Source of the DNA: Streptomyces fulvoviolaceus
Lineage (GTDB): Bacteria; Actinomycetota; Actinomycetes; Streptomycetales; Streptomycetaceae
Assembly (NCBI RefSeq): GCF_000718165.1
Contig: NZ_JOEY01000007.1
Span: 124,001-188,000 of the forward strand
DNA: 64,000 nucleotides
Reading direction: 5' to 3'
The notes below the pieces were generated by a model, which saw only the letters and a list, made by a program, of their open reading frames with translations, did no database searches and was not told the origin of the DNA. The position numbers were made by a program, and so were the translations under genes. Below, one piece after another: positions 8,393 through 16,518 of the stretch. Numbering within the stretch: the first letter of the stretch is position 1; the number at the start of each line of letters is the position of its first letter.

Positions 8393-9760
8393 GTGATGAT
8401 GTCCGCGAAGCGGCGGGCGCCGTTCGGGCGGCTCGCGGTGCTGGGCCTCCAGCACGTTCTGGTGATGTACACGGGCTGTGTCACGGTGCCGCTCGTCTTC
8501 GGCGCGGCCGCCGGGCTGGATGCCTCGACCATCGCTCTGCTCATCAACGCCGACCTGCTGGTCGCGGGCGTCGTCACCATGATCCAGGGCGCGGGCGTCG
8601 GGCGGGTGCTCGGCGTCCGCATGCCCGTGATGGCCGGCGCGGCCTTCACCGCCGTGACGCCGATGATCCTGATCGCCGGTGAGTACGGGCTCCAGGCCGT
8701 ATACGGTTCGATGCTCGCCGCCGGGATCTTCGGCCTGCTCGTCGCCTGGCCGTTCGCCAAGGCGGCGCGCTTCTTCCCGCCGCTGGTGAGCGGTGTGGTG
8801 ATCACCGTGGTCGGCCTGGCGCTGATCGGGGTCGGCGTCAACCTCGTCGTCGGCAGCGACCCCAAGGCGGCGGACTACGCGGCGCCGTCGCGCCTTGCCC
8901 TCGCCGCCCTCGTCGTCATCGTGATCCTGCTGGTGGCGAGGTTCGGCCGGGGCTTTCTGGCTCAGACCGGCGTCCTGCTCGGGCTGCTGGCCGGTACCGC
9001 GGTCGCGGTACCGCTGGGAATGCTGGACCTGTCCGCCGCCCGTGGCGCCGACTGGATCGGGGTGAGCGCTCCGTTCCACTTCGGCGCGCCCGAGTTCCCT
9101 CCCGTCGCGGTCATCTCCATGTGTGTCGTGATGCTGGTCCTGTTCGCCGAGTCGACCGCGGACCTGATCGCGGTCGCCGAACTCACCGGCAAGGAGCTGA
9201 CGACCGCGGACATGGCGCGCGGGCTGGCCGCCGACGGACTGTCCGGGGTGCTCGGCGGAGTGATGAACGCCTTCATCGACACCGTCTTCGCCCAGAACGT
9301 GGGCCTGGTGTCGATGACCCGGGTACGAAGCCGTCACGTGGCCACCGTCGCGGGCGCCATCCTGGTTGCCCTGGGCCTGGTTCCCAAGCTGGGGGCGGTG
9401 GTGGCCGGGCTGCCCGGACCGGTCGTGGGCGCGGCGGGACTGGTCATGTTCGCCACGGTCGCCGCCGTCGGTATCAGCACACTGCGGAAGGTCGAGTTCG
9501 AGGGAACGCACAACCTGCTGATCGTCGCCGTGTCGATCGGCGTGGGCATGGCGCCCGACGTGGCACCGGACCTCTACTCCCGTTTCCCGGACGGTGTGCG
9601 CATCGTGCTGGGCTCACCGGTGACGAGCGCGACCCTGATCGCCTTCGGGCTGAACCTGGCCTTCAACCGGACCCGCCCGGCGCGCACCGCGGACGACGAG
9701 GCAGAGGCAGACAAGCAGACTCGGCCGACGTCCACCACCCCTGCTGAATACGTCCCATAG
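8393..9760 (+). CDS. NCS2-family nucleobase:cation symporter (uracil/xanthine/urate permease)
   Basis: A 455-residue integral membrane protein with about 14 hydrophobic segments, the usual size of UraA/XanQ/UacT transporters. The family signature QNVGLVSMTRV is at about residue 302, and the TM8 region AESTADLIAVAE carries a membrane glutamate expected to contact the base. A GAGGGG ribosome binding site lies just after the dioxygenase stop, so the two genes are co-transcribed. Three in-frame ATGs follow one another at the start, leaving the exact first residue uncertain. It probably imports the substrate of the dioxygenase and/or the molybdenum hydroxylase. Confidence 0.92.
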   Translation: MMMSAKRRAPFGRLAVLGLQHVLVMYTGCVTVPLVFGAAAGLDASTIALLINADLLVAGVVTMIQGAGVGRVLGVRMPVMAGAAFTAVTPMILIAGEYGLQAVYGSMLAAGIFGLLVAWPFAKAARFFPPLVSGVVITVVGLALIGVGVNLVVGSDPKAADYAAPSRLALAALVVIVILLVARFGRGFLAQTGVLLGLLAGTAVAVPLGMLDLSAARGADWIGVSAPFHFGAPEFPPVAVISMCVVMLVLFAESTADLIAVAELTGKELTTADMARGLAADGLSGVLGGVMNAFIDTVFAQNVGLVSMTRVRSRHVATVAGAILVALGLVPKLGAVVAGLPGPVVGAAGLVMFATVAAVGISTLRKVEFEGTHNLLIVAVSIGVGMAPDVAPDLYSRFPDGVRIVLGSPVTSATLIAFGLNLAFNRTRPARTADDEAEADKQTRPTSTTPAEYVP

Positions 9761-9786
9761 CGCGGGCCCCAGGGCGACCGCGCAGG

Positions 9787-10152
9787 GCCGCCGGACGGAG
9801 TGTGCACCTCGAATTCTGTCTCGCCTCCACCACGTAGACGAACTCGTCACCGGGGTGCTCGAAACAGCCCGGAAGTCAGCGTCGAATCCTCGTATTCCAC
9901 CGGGTGGAGGTGGAGCGGGGCGGTGCCTGCTGGATGGTGCCGAGGGCACGGGCGATGCGGTGCAGCGAAAGCATGCTTGGGGCGGGTCAGACCGCGTTCG
10001 AGCCGGCTCAGGAAGGGGTGCGACAGCCCCGCGAGCTGGACGAGGGTCAGGCCCCGCTCCATGCGCAGGCGCCGGATGGCGGCGCCGAGTTCGGTACGCA
10101 GGTCGGCGTCGCCGGGAGCGTCGGCGCACCCTGTCGCTCTTTGCTCGGCGTT
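9787..10152 (-). pseudogene. Broken tandem copy of the XRE-cupin regulator
   Basis: The minus strand repeats the adjacent regulator. ELGAAIRRLRMERGLTLVQL, then LSHPFLSRLERGLTRP, nearly matches the intact helix-turn-helix but lacks three codons (SAG) between LAG and LSHPFL. The next piece, LSLHRIARALGTIQQ, is in another frame, most of the central linker and the early cupin are deleted, and the end FEHPGDEFVYVVEA is in a further frame. It is a tandem duplicate that has suffered deletions and frameshifts and is not functional. Confidence 0.75.
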
Positions 10153-10746
10153 CTAGTGAGGGGCGTTCTGTACCGTGAGGATGCGCACCCCGGAGAGGTC
10201 CTGATCTTCCGTCAGAACCCGCCACCGGTGTGAGGTTCCGCCTGGGTAGAGCAGGCTGTCGCCGGCGTGGAGGCGGTGCAGTTCGCGGCCGCCGGGGCCC
10301 AGTAGGTCGACCTCGATCGCGCCGTGCACCACATAGAGGAACTCATCGCCCGGGTGGTCGTAGTACTCCTCGAAGGCGGTGGGTCCTCCCGTGTATTCCA
10401 CCGGATGGACGGCGAATTGGGGTGCCCCGAGCATCCGGGCCGAGCCGCCGCTGTTGGCGACGGGGGTGCCGGTCCCTTCCCGTACGACATGGATGTCGGC
10501 GGGGGAGGTTGCCGAGTGTGCCAGCAGGGCCTGTTGGGTGGTGCCGAGCGCCTGGGCGATCCGGTGCAGCGAGGGCATGCTCGGGCGGGTCAGACCGCGC
10601 TCCAGCTGACTGAGGAAGGGGTGCGAAAGGCCTGCGCTGCCCGCGAGTTGGACAAGGGTGAGGCCGCGGTTCTTGCGTAGCCGTCGGATCGCGTTGCCGA
10701 GCTGCTGGTCCGGATCGGCGGGGGTTTCGGTGGGGCGGTCTGCCAT
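10153..10746 (-). CDS. XRE-family transcriptional regulator with C-terminal cupin sensor
   Basis: A 197-residue repressor/activator. The helix-turn-helix is at residues about 14-70 (LGNAIRRLRKNRGLTLVQLA, LSHPFLSQLERGLTRPSM) and the cupin sensor at about 110-190 (HPGDEFLYVVHGAIEV, HAGDSLLYPGGTSHRW). Proteins of this architecture commonly control nearby catabolic genes and bind a small ligand in the cupin. It is divergent from the flavin reductase gene, and a strong palindrome lies between them (10814-10834), with a second match before the ABC genes. A damaged duplicate lies immediately downstream. Confidence 0.9.
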   Translation of the reverse strand: MADRPTETPADPDQQLGNAIRRLRKNRGLTLVQLAGSAGLSHPFLSQLERGLTRPSMPSLHRIAQALGTTQQALLAHSATSPADIHVVREGTGTPVANSGGSARMLGAPQFAVHPVEYTGGPTAFEEYYDHPGDEFLYVVHGAIEVDLLGPGGRELHRLHAGDSLLYPGGTSHRWRVLTEDQDLSGVRILTVQNAPH

Positions 10747-10813
10747 GACGGAGATCCTAAGCGGTCACTTCGGGGTGGGATTTACTCCCGCGAAACACAT
10801 ATCTCTTACGCTC

Positions 10814-10834
10814 AATGTTGATGTGATGAACATT
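10814..10834. promoter_or_regulatory. Candidate operator 1 of the XRE-cupin regulator
   Basis: AATGTT, nine bases (GATGTGATG), then AACATT: perfect 6-bp arms with conserved spacing. It sits in the divergent region, 17 bases before the flavin reductase ATG. A second site at 13483-13503 has AATGTT, nine bases starting GATG, then AACATC. Two matching rare palindromes in front of two transcription starts of one cluster make a shared operator likely. No binding data are available. Confidence 0.6.
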
Positions 10835-10851
10835 CTAGGCGAGGAGCCCGA

Positions 10852-11355
10852 ATGACCGCGACCACCGCCGACCGACCCGCCACGGCCGGATTCCTCGATG
10901 CCATGGCCGCTCTCGCGGGCGGCGTCTGCGTCGTGACCGCCGCAGCAGCCGATGGCGCACCTGCCGGATTCACCAGCACCGCCGTGATGAGCCTCAGCCG
11001 CACTCCGGAGCTGATAGCGATCGGTGTCCAGCGCGGCAGCCGCACCCTGCCGCTGCTCCAGGACGGCGGCAGGCTCGCCCTCAACATCCTTGCCGCGAAC
11101 GGCGAATCCGTCTCACGGCGGTTCGCCGATCCGGCCGCCGACCGGTTCGCCGGGCTTGAGTGGACGACGGGAGAGGGAGGTGTGCCGCTGCTGCTCACGC
11201 AGAGCACGTACGCCGTTGTGTGCCGCGTACGGGAAGAGGTGGCGGCCGGGGACCACCTGCTGCTGATCGCCGACATCGAGGAGATCATCCCCGGCCGAGG
11301 CCGGATCAGCGCTCTCGTCCACCACGCCCGCCGCTATCACGGCATCGGCGCATGA
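10852..11355 (+). CDS. Flavin reductase family protein
   Basis: A 167-residue split-barrel FMN-binding protein of the flavin reductase (HpaC/RutF-like) family. Visible family signatures are LAGGVCVVTA, GFTSTAVMSLSRTPELI, LALNILAANGESVSRRFA and a C-terminal HHARRYHGI. Such enzymes supply reduced flavin to a monooxygenase using NAD(P)H. No classical two-component monooxygenase is in the cluster, so its partner may be encoded elsewhere or it may act differently. It is the first gene of the long plus-strand cluster and overlaps the next gene by ATGA. Confidence 0.86.
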   Translation: MTATTADRPATAGFLDAMAALAGGVCVVTAAAADGAPAGFTSTAVMSLSRTPELIAIGVQRGSRTLPLLQDGGRLALNILAANGESVSRRFADPAADRFAGLEWTTGEGGVPLLLTQSTYAVVCRVREEVAAGDHLLLIADIEEIIPGRGRISALVHHARRYHGIGA

Positions 11356-12239
11356 GCGGGCGCGACTGGTTCTCCGTACAGGAGACCGGGCCCGGGACCT
11401 TCCTCATCGCCGAGCCCGGGCACGTCAACAGCTATCTCGTCGTGGGCGACGACCTCGCCCTGCTGTACGACACCGGGATGGGCATCGGGGACATCGGGCG
11501 CGAGGTGCGCGCACTGACCTCGCTGCCGCTGCTCGTCGTCAACTCCCACCACCACTACGACCACCGGGGCGGCAACGCCTCACTCGTGGGCGAGGCCAAG
11601 GACTTCGCCGTCCACGAGGCGGGCGCAGACCTGCACGGCGAGCCCGCACCGCGCGAGTGGCTCGAGACGTACGAGCACATCGCCCAGGACATGCGACAGC
11701 GCTACACCGAGCTGAGCGCACTCTCCGCCGAGGGCTTCTTCCTCACCGACTCGCGGATCGAGGTGCGGCCCGTCCCCGAACTGACCCAGTGGCGTATCGA
11801 CGCGGTGCGACCGACCCGGCTGCTCAGGGAAGGGGAGCAGCTCGACCTGGGCGGGCGGAGGCTGCACGTTCTGCACACCCCCGGCCACTCCCCCGACGGC
11901 ATCTGCCTCTGGGAGCCGGACAGCGGCCAGCTCCTCGCCGGCGACACCCTGATCAGCGGTGCTTTCTTCGCCCATGTGCCGGGCGCCGATGTACCCGCCT
12001 TCGCCGCATCGACTCGACGACTGGCTGAACTCCCGGTCAGGACAGCCCTGTTGGGGCACAACCTCCGCCACCGTGAGGGCCATTACTTCGTGGGGCGGGT
12101 CGCCGAAGCCTTCGACCAGGTGGTACGCGGACGGACCCGCCCGGTCCGCCGCCAGGACATGTTCGGCGAGCCTGCGATGTGGCACGCCTTCGACGGCTTC
12201 GCGGTACTCACGGCACCGGAGAACGGGGACGCACGATGA
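11352..12239 (+). CDS. MBL-fold metallo-hydrolase
   Basis: A 295-residue metallo-beta-lactamase-fold hydrolase. The zinc motif is SHHHYDHRGGN (about residues 59-69), followed by TPGHSPDG and AGDTLISG, giving the full HxHxDH...H...D...H set. It is preceded by the ligand-loop pattern NSYLVVGDDLALLYDTG. The substrate is unknown; possibilities include a lactone, thioester or cyclic amide made by the neighbouring enzymes. The start ATG overlaps the flavin reductase stop by 4 bases and its own TGA overlaps the next ATG. Confidence 0.86.
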   Translation: MSGRDWFSVQETGPGTFLIAEPGHVNSYLVVGDDLALLYDTGMGIGDIGREVRALTSLPLLVVNSHHHYDHRGGNASLVGEAKDFAVHEAGADLHGEPAPREWLETYEHIAQDMRQRYTELSALSAEGFFLTDSRIEVRPVPELTQWRIDAVRPTRLLREGEQLDLGGRRLHVLHTPGHSPDGICLWEPDSGQLLAGDTLISGAFFAHVPGADVPAFAASTRRLAELPVRTALLGHNLRHREGHYFVGRVAEAFDQVVRGRTRPVRRQDMFGEPAMWHAFDGFAVLTAPENGDAR

Positions 12240-13438
12240 CGGCGACGGCACTGCTGCTGCGCGGGGCGCGGCTGCCCGAAGGGCAGGTCCGGGACGTACT
12301 GATCGAGGACGAGCGGGTGTCGGCCGTTGCGCCGACCGGTCAACTCCCCTCCGCAGGTGAGGAGATGGACCTCTCCGGCTTCATGCTGCTGCCCGCCCCC
12401 GCCGAACCCCACGCCCACCTCGACAAGGCCCTCACCTGGGACCTGGCCGGTGCACCGCCCTGCGACCTGCCGGGGGCGGTCGCCGCCTGGCGCGGGTATG
12501 CCGAGCAGGTGACGGAGGAGGACGTGCTGGTCAGGGCCCGCCGCGCTCTGGACGAGCTGGTCGCCAATGGTGCGACCGCCGTCCGCACCCACGCCGACAT
12601 CCTGCCCGGCCCCGATCCGCTCCGGGGGCTGCGGGCGCTGTTGCGGCTGCGCGAGGAGCTGAGCGAGCGGGTTGCACTGCAGATCGCCGTACTCCACATC
12701 GAGGCGCCCGACGAAGTCCTCGACCAGGCACTGGAGTTGGGGGCCGACCTGCTCGGTGGCTGCCCGCACCTCTCCGAAGACCCGCAGGCCGCTGTCGCCC
12801 GCGCCCTGACCATCGCCGAGCGGCACGGCGTCGGCGTCGATCTGCATGCGGACGAGCATCTCCGTCCGGACCCGAAGGATCTGCTGCTGCTCGCCCAGGC
12901 GGTACGGGAGCGGGGCTTCGCCCACGGTGCGACCGCCAGCCACTGCGTGGGACTGGGCGGCCTGGACCCGGCCGAGGCCGCCCGGATCGCCAAGGAGGCG
13001 GCGGCATCCCGGATCGGGGTCGTCGCACTGCCGCTCACCAACCTCTACCTCCAGGGCCGCGACACCCCTGCCCGCACCCCGCGCGGTCTGACCGCCGTAC
13101 GCGCCCTCCTGGACGCGGGCGTGCCCCTGGCCGGGGGCGGCGACAACATCCGCGACCCCTTCAACCCGGTGGGCAGGGCCGACCCCCTGGAGACCGCCGG
13201 ACTCCTCGTCGCGGCAGGTCATTTGACGCTGCCCGAGGCCGTTCACGCGGTGACCACCGGCGCCCGCACGGTCCTCGGGCTGCCCGCCGCAGGGCCGTAC
13301 GAGGGTGCGATCGCCGACCTCCTCGCCGTACGGGCCGACTCGCTCTCCGGGGCTGTCGGCGCCTCGTACCCGGACCGGATCGTCTTCAAGGGCGGGCGAG
13401 CGGTGAGCCGCACCACGGTGGTCCGCGAAGCGCTCTGA
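12236..13438 (+). CDS. Amidohydrolase, cytosine deaminase-like
   Basis: A 400-residue TIM-barrel amidohydrolase. The metal ligands appear as HAHLDKAL (about residues 59-66), VDLHADEH (about 200), SHCVGLG (about 240) and GGDNIRDPFNP (about 302). This spacing and the HxHLDK and DNIRDPF motifs are typical of cytosine/creatinine deaminase-type enzymes. It probably hydrolyses a C-N bond in a ring or deaminates an amino-heterocycle. It starts by ATGA overlap with the MBL gene. A small hairpin (GGGCG TAAA CGCCC at 13447-13460) follows its stop. Confidence 0.84.
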   Translation: MTATALLLRGARLPEGQVRDVLIEDERVSAVAPTGQLPSAGEEMDLSGFMLLPAPAEPHAHLDKALTWDLAGAPPCDLPGAVAAWRGYAEQVTEEDVLVRARRALDELVANGATAVRTHADILPGPDPLRGLRALLRLREELSERVALQIAVLHIEAPDEVLDQALELGADLLGGCPHLSEDPQAAVARALTIAERHGVGVDLHADEHLRPDPKDLLLLAQAVRERGFAHGATASHCVGLGGLDPAEAARIAKEAAASRIGVVALPLTNLYLQGRDTPARTPRGLTAVRALLDAGVPLAGGGDNIRDPFNPVGRADPLETAGLLVAAGHLTLPEAVHAVTTGARTVLGLPAAGPYEGAIADLLAVRADSLSGAVGASYPDRIVFKGGRAVSRTTVVREAL

Positions 13439-13482
13439 CTGGTCCAGGGCGTAAACGCCCGGGACATCCCTCCGAAACAATA

Positions 13483-13503
13483 AATGTTGATGCTACGAAC
13501 ATC
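13483..13503. promoter_or_regulatory. Candidate operator 2 of the XRE-cupin regulator
   Basis: AATGTT, nine bases (GATGCTACG), then AACATC. It matches operator 1 in both arms (one mismatch), in spacing and in the first four spacer bases. Both sites also have a CGAAACA element shortly upstream. It lies 36 bases before the GTG of the ABC ATPase, in the only sizeable gap between the amidohydrolase and transporter genes, so it probably marks a second promoter in the cluster. Confidence 0.58.
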
Positions 13504-13539
13504 AGTGAATGCATCACAGCCCTCAAGGAAGGAGCCGAC

Positions 13540-14286
13540 GTGGCGACAGCAGTGCAGACGGCGCTGAGCTTCGTAGCCGTCGACAAGCGTTTCGACAGCG
13601 GAACCACCGCGCTCTCGAGTGTGGATCTCCGCGTCGGGGCAGGGGAGTTCGTGGCGGTCGTGGGCCCCTCCGGATGCGGCAAGTCCACCCTGCTGCGGCT
13701 CGCCGCCGGCCTCGATGCCCCCAGCGCGGGCGAGATCAGCACCCCGGGCGGCGACGTCGGGTACGTCTTCCAGGACGCCACCCTGCTGCCCTGGCGCAGC
13801 GTCCTCGCCAATGTGGCGCTGCCGGCCGAACTGGCCGGCCGTCCCAAGGCCGAACGGCACGAGCGCGCCATGGACGCCATCCGTCTCGTCGGCCTCGACG
13901 GCTTCGAGAAGCAGTTGCCCAGGCAGCTCTCGGGCGGGATGCGGATGCGGGTGTCGCTGGCCCGCGCGCTGATGATGAGCCCCGCGCTCTTCCTCTTCGA
14001 CGAACCCTTCGGCGCGCTGGACGAGATGACCCGGCTTCGTATGCAGGAGGAACTCCAGCGGATCTTCGCCGAGACGGGATTCGCGGGTCTCTTCATCACG
14101 CACTCGGTGACCGAGGCGGTCTTCCTGGCCAACCGGGTCGTGGTGATGTCGGCCCGGCCCGGACGCATCACCGCCGAGTTCGAGGTCCCGTTCGCCCACC
14201 CCAGGCCCGCTTCGCTGCGCTACGCACCGGAGTTCGCCGCGATCGCGGGCGCGGTCTCCGAGGCCCTGCGAGGAGACGCCCAGTGA
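13540..14286 (+). CDS. ABC transporter ATP-binding protein (SsuB/TauB type)
   Basis: A 248-residue ATPase with Walker A GPSGCGKST, Q-loop FQDATLLPW, signature LSGGMRMRVSLARAL, Walker B ALFLFDEP and switch His in FITHSVTEA. It belongs to the nitrate/sulfonate/taurine importer group that takes up small organic anions and heterocycles. The GTG start at 13540 is supported by the AAGGAAGGAG ribosome binding site ending 7 bases upstream. It energises the permease and lipoprotein encoded next. Confidence 0.93.
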   Translation: MATAVQTALSFVAVDKRFDSGTTALSSVDLRVGAGEFVAVVGPSGCGKSTLLRLAAGLDAPSAGEISTPGGDVGYVFQDATLLPWRSVLANVALPAELAGRPKAERHERAMDAIRLVGLDGFEKQLPRQLSGGMRMRVSLARALMMSPALFLFDEPFGALDEMTRLRMQEELQRIFAETGFAGLFITHSVTEAVFLANRVVVMSARPGRITAEFEVPFAHPRPASLRYAPEFAAIAGAVSEALRGDAQ

Positions 14287-15293
14287 CCACGAACACCCCG
14301 GCTGCCACGCCCGCCGACGCGCCGACTGCCCACGCGACCACTGCCGCCCCGGTCGCGGTCGGCCCGAGCGGCGAACCGTCTGCCGCTTCCGAACCGGCCG
14401 TCACCGGTCCTGGCGCTGCCGCTCCGGCCCACGAGGCGAAGACCCCCGTGCACCGGTCCGATGCCGCCACCGTCGAGACTTTCCCGACCGCCGAATCATC
14501 CGTCCGCACACGCCGGGGCCCCGTCGCCCTGTTCGCCCCCATCGGCTCGCTCGCCGTCGCCTTCGGCCTCTGGTACGCGGTGAGTTACCTGCTTCTCGCC
14601 CCCGCCCGCCGCTTCCTCGTGCCGCCCCCGCATCAGGTCCTCCAGGTCGCCGTCCTCGACTGGACCCACCTGCAACCCATGCTCCAGGCCCTCGCCCTCA
14701 CCGCGCAGGTCGCTCTCGCCGGGCTCGCCATCGCCGCCGCCCTCGGCATCACCGGGGCCGTGGTGATGAGCCGGGCCCGCTGGCTGGAGCGCTCCCTCTA
14801 TCCCTACGCCGTCATCCTGCAGACCGTCCCGATCCTCGCCATCGTCCCCCTCATCGGCCTCTGGTTCGGCTTCGGCTTCACCAGCCGGGTCGTGGTCTGC
14901 GTCCTCATCGCCCTCTTCCCGATGATCGCCAACACCCTCTTCGGGCTGCAGTCCGTGGACCGCGCACACCACGACCTCTTCACCCTCCAGAAGGCGAGCC
15001 GCTGGGACCGCCTGCGCAAGCTGGAACTGCCCGCGGCGCTCCCCGCCGTCTTCACCGGGCTGCGTACCTCCTCCGGGCTCTCCGTCATCGGCGCGATCGT
15101 CGGCGACATGTTCTTCAAGCAGGGCGCGGCCGGCATCGGCACCCTCCTCGACGTCTACCGCTCACGGCTCCAGTCCGAGGACCTCTTCGCCGCGATCATC
15201 CTCGCCTCCCTCTTCGGGGTCGCCGTCTTCGCGCTCTTCACGTTCCTGTCCCGACTCGCCATCGGCTCCTGGCACGCGTCCGGCCGCAGTTGA
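14283..15293 (+). CDS. ABC transporter permease (SsuC/TauC type)
   Basis: A 336-residue permease with about six membrane segments (first at residues about 80-105) and the binding-protein-dependent transport signature around KLELPAALPAVFTGLRTSSG. The GTG start overlaps the ATPase stop (GTGA). The first 75 or so residues form an unusual Ala/Pro/Thr-rich, probably disordered cytoplasmic tail; other SsuC proteins start much closer to the first membrane helix. No good internal start with a ribosome binding site is seen, so the tail may be real. Confidence 0.88.
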   Translation: MTTNTPAATPADAPTAHATTAAPVAVGPSGEPSAASEPAVTGPGAAAPAHEAKTPVHRSDAATVETFPTAESSVRTRRGPVALFAPIGSLAVAFGLWYAVSYLLLAPARRFLVPPPHQVLQVAVLDWTHLQPMLQALALTAQVALAGLAIAAALGITGAVVMSRARWLERSLYPYAVILQTVPILAIVPLIGLWFGFGFTSRVVVCVLIALFPMIANTLFGLQSVDRAHHDLFTLQKASRWDRLRKLELPAALPAVFTGLRTSSGLSVIGAIVGDMFFKQGAAGIGTLLDVYRSRLQSEDLFAAIILASLFGVAVFALFTFLSRLAIGSWHASGRS

Positions 15294-15348
15294 GCCGGCC
15301 CCACCCCCCTCTCCGCTTCCTCGTCAGAGCCCCTTCCGGGAGACAGTC

Positions 15349-16518
15349 ATGCCAATTTCCGCCAGAAGAAGCCTTGTTGCGGGACTGAGCGCCTCGCTCC
15401 TTCTCGCCGCCACCGGCTGCGGAGCCGGCGCCACCACCGCCGCCGGTTCGTCCGCCGACCTCAAGCCCGCTCCCGCCGCCCAGCGCCTCGACAAGGTCTG
15501 TCCCGCCACCGTCGTCGTCCAGGCCGACTGGGAGCCCGAGGCCGAACACGGTCCGATCTACAACCTCGTCGGCCCCGGCTACACCGTCGACACCGACAAG
15601 AAGCGGGTCACCGGCCCCCTCGTCCTCGGCGGCAAGGACACCGGCGTCAAGATCCAGGTACGGGCGGGCGGTTCGGCCGTCGGGTACCAGACCCCCGCCT
15701 CGCAGATGTACATCGACCAGTCCATCACCCTCGGCATGGTCACCACCGACAGTGCCATCCAGTCGGCGGGCAAGCAGCCCGTCACCGCGGTCGCCGCGCT
15801 GATGAAGAAGAGTCCGCAGGTCCTGATGTGGGATCCCGAGACCCACCCGGACTGGAAGACCGTCGCCGACATCGGCAAGAGCGGCGCCAAGGTCGTGTAC
15901 CGCGACGGCGAGGTCTTCGCCCCGATGTTGGTGGCGAAGGGGCTCATCAAGAAGAGCCAGCTGGACGGGAGTTACGACAGCGCCCCGTCCCGTTTCGTCG
16001 CCGACCCCTCCATCGCGCAGCAGGGCTTCGCCACCGCGGAGCCGTACCTCTACGAGCACGAGGTCGCCGCCTGGAAGAAGCCGGTCAAGTTCCAGCTGCT
16101 TTCCGATGTCGGCTACACCGTCTACCCGGAGGCACTCTCCGTCCGCACCGGTGCGCTGAAGAAGCTCAGCCCCTGCCTGAAGAAGCTGGTTCCCGTCATC
16201 CAGCAGTCGGCCGCCGACTTCGCCGCCGCGCCGGACACCGCGGTCACGCTCATCGACGACATCGTCAAGCAGTACGGCACGAGCTGGGTCTACTCCAAGG
16301 GCACCGGCCAGTACGCCGCCAAGGAGATGGTCGAGCTCGGCATCCTCGGCAACGAGGCCGACGGATCGATCGCGAGCTTCGACAAGACGCGGGTGACCGA
16401 CTCCCTGAAGACCTTCGGGCCGATCCTCACCGAGAGCGGCGTCAAGATCCCGGCCGGGCTGAGCGCCGATGACCTGGTGACCAACGAATTCATCGACACC
16501 GAGATCGGAATGAAGTAA
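15349..16518 (+). CDS. ABC transporter substrate-binding lipoprotein
   Basis: A 389-residue extracellular lipoprotein. The N-terminus is basic, then hydrophobic, with the lipobox LAATGC, so Cys24 should be lipidated. The body is of the nitrate/sulfonate/NMT1-like solute-binding type (PATVVVQADWEPEAEHG, ADIGKSGAKVVYRDGEVFAP). It would capture the substrate of this importer outside the membrane. A GGGAGA ribosome binding site precedes the ATG, and the TAA overlaps the next ATG (TAATG). Confidence 0.87.
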   Translation: MPISARRSLVAGLSASLLLAATGCGAGATTAAGSSADLKPAPAAQRLDKVCPATVVVQADWEPEAEHGPIYNLVGPGYTVDTDKKRVTGPLVLGGKDTGVKIQVRAGGSAVGYQTPASQMYIDQSITLGMVTTDSAIQSAGKQPVTAVAALMKKSPQVLMWDPETHPDWKTVADIGKSGAKVVYRDGEVFAPMLVAKGLIKKSQLDGSYDSAPSRFVADPSIAQQGFATAEPYLYEHEVAAWKKPVKFQLLSDVGYTVYPEALSVRTGALKKLSPCLKKLVPVIQQSAADFAAAPDTAVTLIDDIVKQYGTSWVYSKGTGQYAAKEMVELGILGNEADGSIASFDKTRVTDSLKTFGPILTESGVKIPAGLSADDLVTNEFIDTEIGMK

